NCBI GenBank assembly: GCA_029259285.1
Contig: JAPDJB010000121.1
Span: forward strand, 1 to 6,636
Length of the DNA: 6,636 nucleotides
From: Candidatus Bathyarchaeota archaeon
GTDB lineage: Archaea > Thermoproteota > Bathyarchaeia > TCS64 > B23
Direction of reading: 5' to 3'
Shown here piece after piece: positions 5,648-6,636 of this stretch. Numbering within the stretch: position 1 is the stretch's first letter; each line of letters opens with the position of its first letter. The position numbers and the translations under genes were made by a program. Below the pieces are notes generated by a model. That model saw nothing but the letters and a program-made list of their open reading frames with translations, ran no database searches and had not been told where the DNA came from.

Positions 5648-6613
5648 ATGAAGTTCGCAGTGTTGGCTGACGCCCATATAGGGAGGTCGATACCCCTCGC
5701 CATAGCTGAGCATAGACGCCGAGCCTTCACCGAGGCCTTCAGGAAGGCTGTGGACGCCATCATAGAGGCAGGCGTCGAATACATCTTCATCTGCGGAGAC
5801 CTCTTCGAGCGTCGAACCCTCAGGCCGAGCCTCGTCCAATTCGTCCATGACGAGCTATATCGATTGGCGACGGGAATCACAGAACAGCATGGCCATGAAC
5901 CTAAGATACTCATCATCAGGGGAAACCACGATGGCAGGCCGCTTTCGGACACCCTCGACTATATCAGGCATCCCCTCGCAAAATATCTCCACATCTTCGA
6001 CGAGGAAAACATCGTCTACAGCGATGATAGGGTCTACGTCGTCGGCCTCGGCTACTATGAGAACATAGCGAAAGCCTATGAGAAGCTGGTGAAGCCGGCC
6101 TTTAAGAGGGCTGAGGGCGACGCCTTGAGGATTCTGATGCTACACACCTTCATCAAGGGATACCAGGACATCCCACCCTACAGCTCAGCGCTAACCATCG
6201 ATGAATTGGTTGAGGTTGATCCCCGCTACGTCTTCGCAGGCCACCACCATGAAAGGCATAAACCCAAGCCGCTGCCGAATGGGGGATGGCTCCTAACCCC
6301 AGGCTCCCTCGAGATGTATGACTTCGGCGAGAAACCCGATAAGGGATTTTACATAATAGAGGACGCGGAGTCTGAGAGGCCTAACTTCAAGTGGATACCC
6401 ATCGAGCCGATGCATGTGATGAGACGCATACCCGTCACCTCTGATCGACGTAGGCCTCCAAGCTGGTATGCGGAGCAGATCCTAGAGGCCGTTAAGGGCT
6501 TCATAGAGGAGTTGAGGAGAGTCAACAAGCCTGGCTATCTAAGGGTTCCCGTTAGGGGAGGCCTCTACACGCCAATCACGAAGTTCTCTAGACCGGTCAA
6601 CCCCTCTGACTGA
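5648..6613 (+). CDS. mre11: Mre11 double-strand-break repair nuclease, short C-terminus
   Basis: A 321-residue metallophosphoesterase with a complete Mre11 active site in order: D8 and H10 (LADAHIG), D51 (ICGDLFE), N93 with catalytic H94 (RGNHDG), H166 (MLHTF), and H199 and H201 (AGHHHE). Together these form the two-manganese centre. Residues 1-235 are the nuclease domain, and about 246-310 begin the capping domain (IPIEPMHVMRRIPV, then GYLRVPVRGGLYTP). With Rad50 it nicks and trims blocked DNA ends, feeding HerA-NurA resection. Archaeal Mre11 proteins are generally about 370-430 residues, so this one stops early, inside or just after the capping sheet. It would then lack the C-terminal helices that bind the Rad50 coiled-coil base. 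The other two frames also contain stops between about 6589 and 6635, so a single frameshift does not obviously extend it within the window. No rad50 start is visible in the last 23 bases. Confidence 0.93.
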   Translation: MKFAVLADAHIGRSIPLAIAEHRRRAFTEAFRKAVDAIIEAGVEYIFICGDLFERRTLRPSLVQFVHDELYRLATGITEQHGHEPKILIIRGNHDGRPLSDTLDYIRHPLAKYLHIFDEENIVYSDDRVYVVGLGYYENIAKAYEKLVKPAFKRAEGDALRILMLHTFIKGYQDIPPYSSALTIDELVEVDPRYVFAGHHHERHKPKPLPNGGWLLTPGSLEMYDFGEKPDKGFYIIEDAESERPNFKWIPIEPMHVMRRIPVTSDRRRPPSWYAEQILEAVKGFIEELRRVNKPGYLRVPVRGGLYTPITKFSRPVNPSD

Positions 6614-6636
6614 TCGCCTGGTATACATCCACTAAA

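Noticed and set aside
5627..6068. Open frames overlapping the start of mre11 on both strands
   Set aside because: The Mre11 frame has all active-site motifs in this stretch; the others have no recognisable content.
1..6636. Mobile elements, CRISPR repeats, tRNA genes, defence or toxin-antitoxin genes
   Set aside because: I saw no spaced direct repeats, transposase-like sequence, cloverleaf arms or accessory-type genes; the whole window is accounted for by housekeeping genes.

Overview
The window is archaeal chromosomal DNA, gene-dense and GC-rich. The evidence is a DnaG-family TOPRIM primase of the archaeal type, an archaeal-style 7S SRP RNA, the NurA-HerA-Mre11 DNA-end-processing set, TATA-like promoters, and frequent TTG starts with short or overlapping gene junctions. 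The very GC-rich structural RNA and the NurA/HerA pair suggest a thermophile. A TACK-group lineage (Crenarchaeota-, Bathyarchaeia- or Korarchaeia-like) is my guess; the sequence alone does not settle it.

Layout. Positions 2-880 (+) hold the C-terminal two thirds of dnaG, whose start lies before the window. It meets tail to tail, with a 9-base overlap, a minus-strand gene (1549 down to 872) for a small nucleotidyltransferase-fold protein with a helix-turn-helix-like C-terminal part. A roughly 40-base divergent spacer (1559-1600) carries two facing TATA-like boxes and a 20-base near-perfect palindrome. It leads into a minimal site-2-type membrane zinc protease (1601-2440, +). The 391-base gap before the next protein gene is filled by a signal recognition particle RNA (about 2481-2806) with its own TATA box. 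The rest is a tight (+) run of nurA (2832-4067), herA (4064-5635) and mre11 (5648-6613), with rad50 not present inside the window.

How the genes work together. HerA (hexameric DNA translocase) and NurA (nuclease) form one machine that resects double-strand-break ends, and Mre11 (with Rad50) initiates or regulates that process. The 4-base TTGA overlap and the 12-base gap imply one transcript and coupled translation. The SRP RNA ends only 25 bases before the nurA ATG, with no visible promoter or T-run terminator between them. Either the repair operon is transcribed by read-through from the SRP RNA promoter or its promoter is hidden inside the RNA gene. This is the most interesting layout feature here.

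I found no mobile element, CRISPR array, tRNA or defence cassette. The genes belong to known families. The points worth checking are the SRP RNA-nurA junction, a short Mre11 ending inside its capping domain, an atypical HerA P-loop, the palindromic divergent promoter, and the PDZ-less protease.
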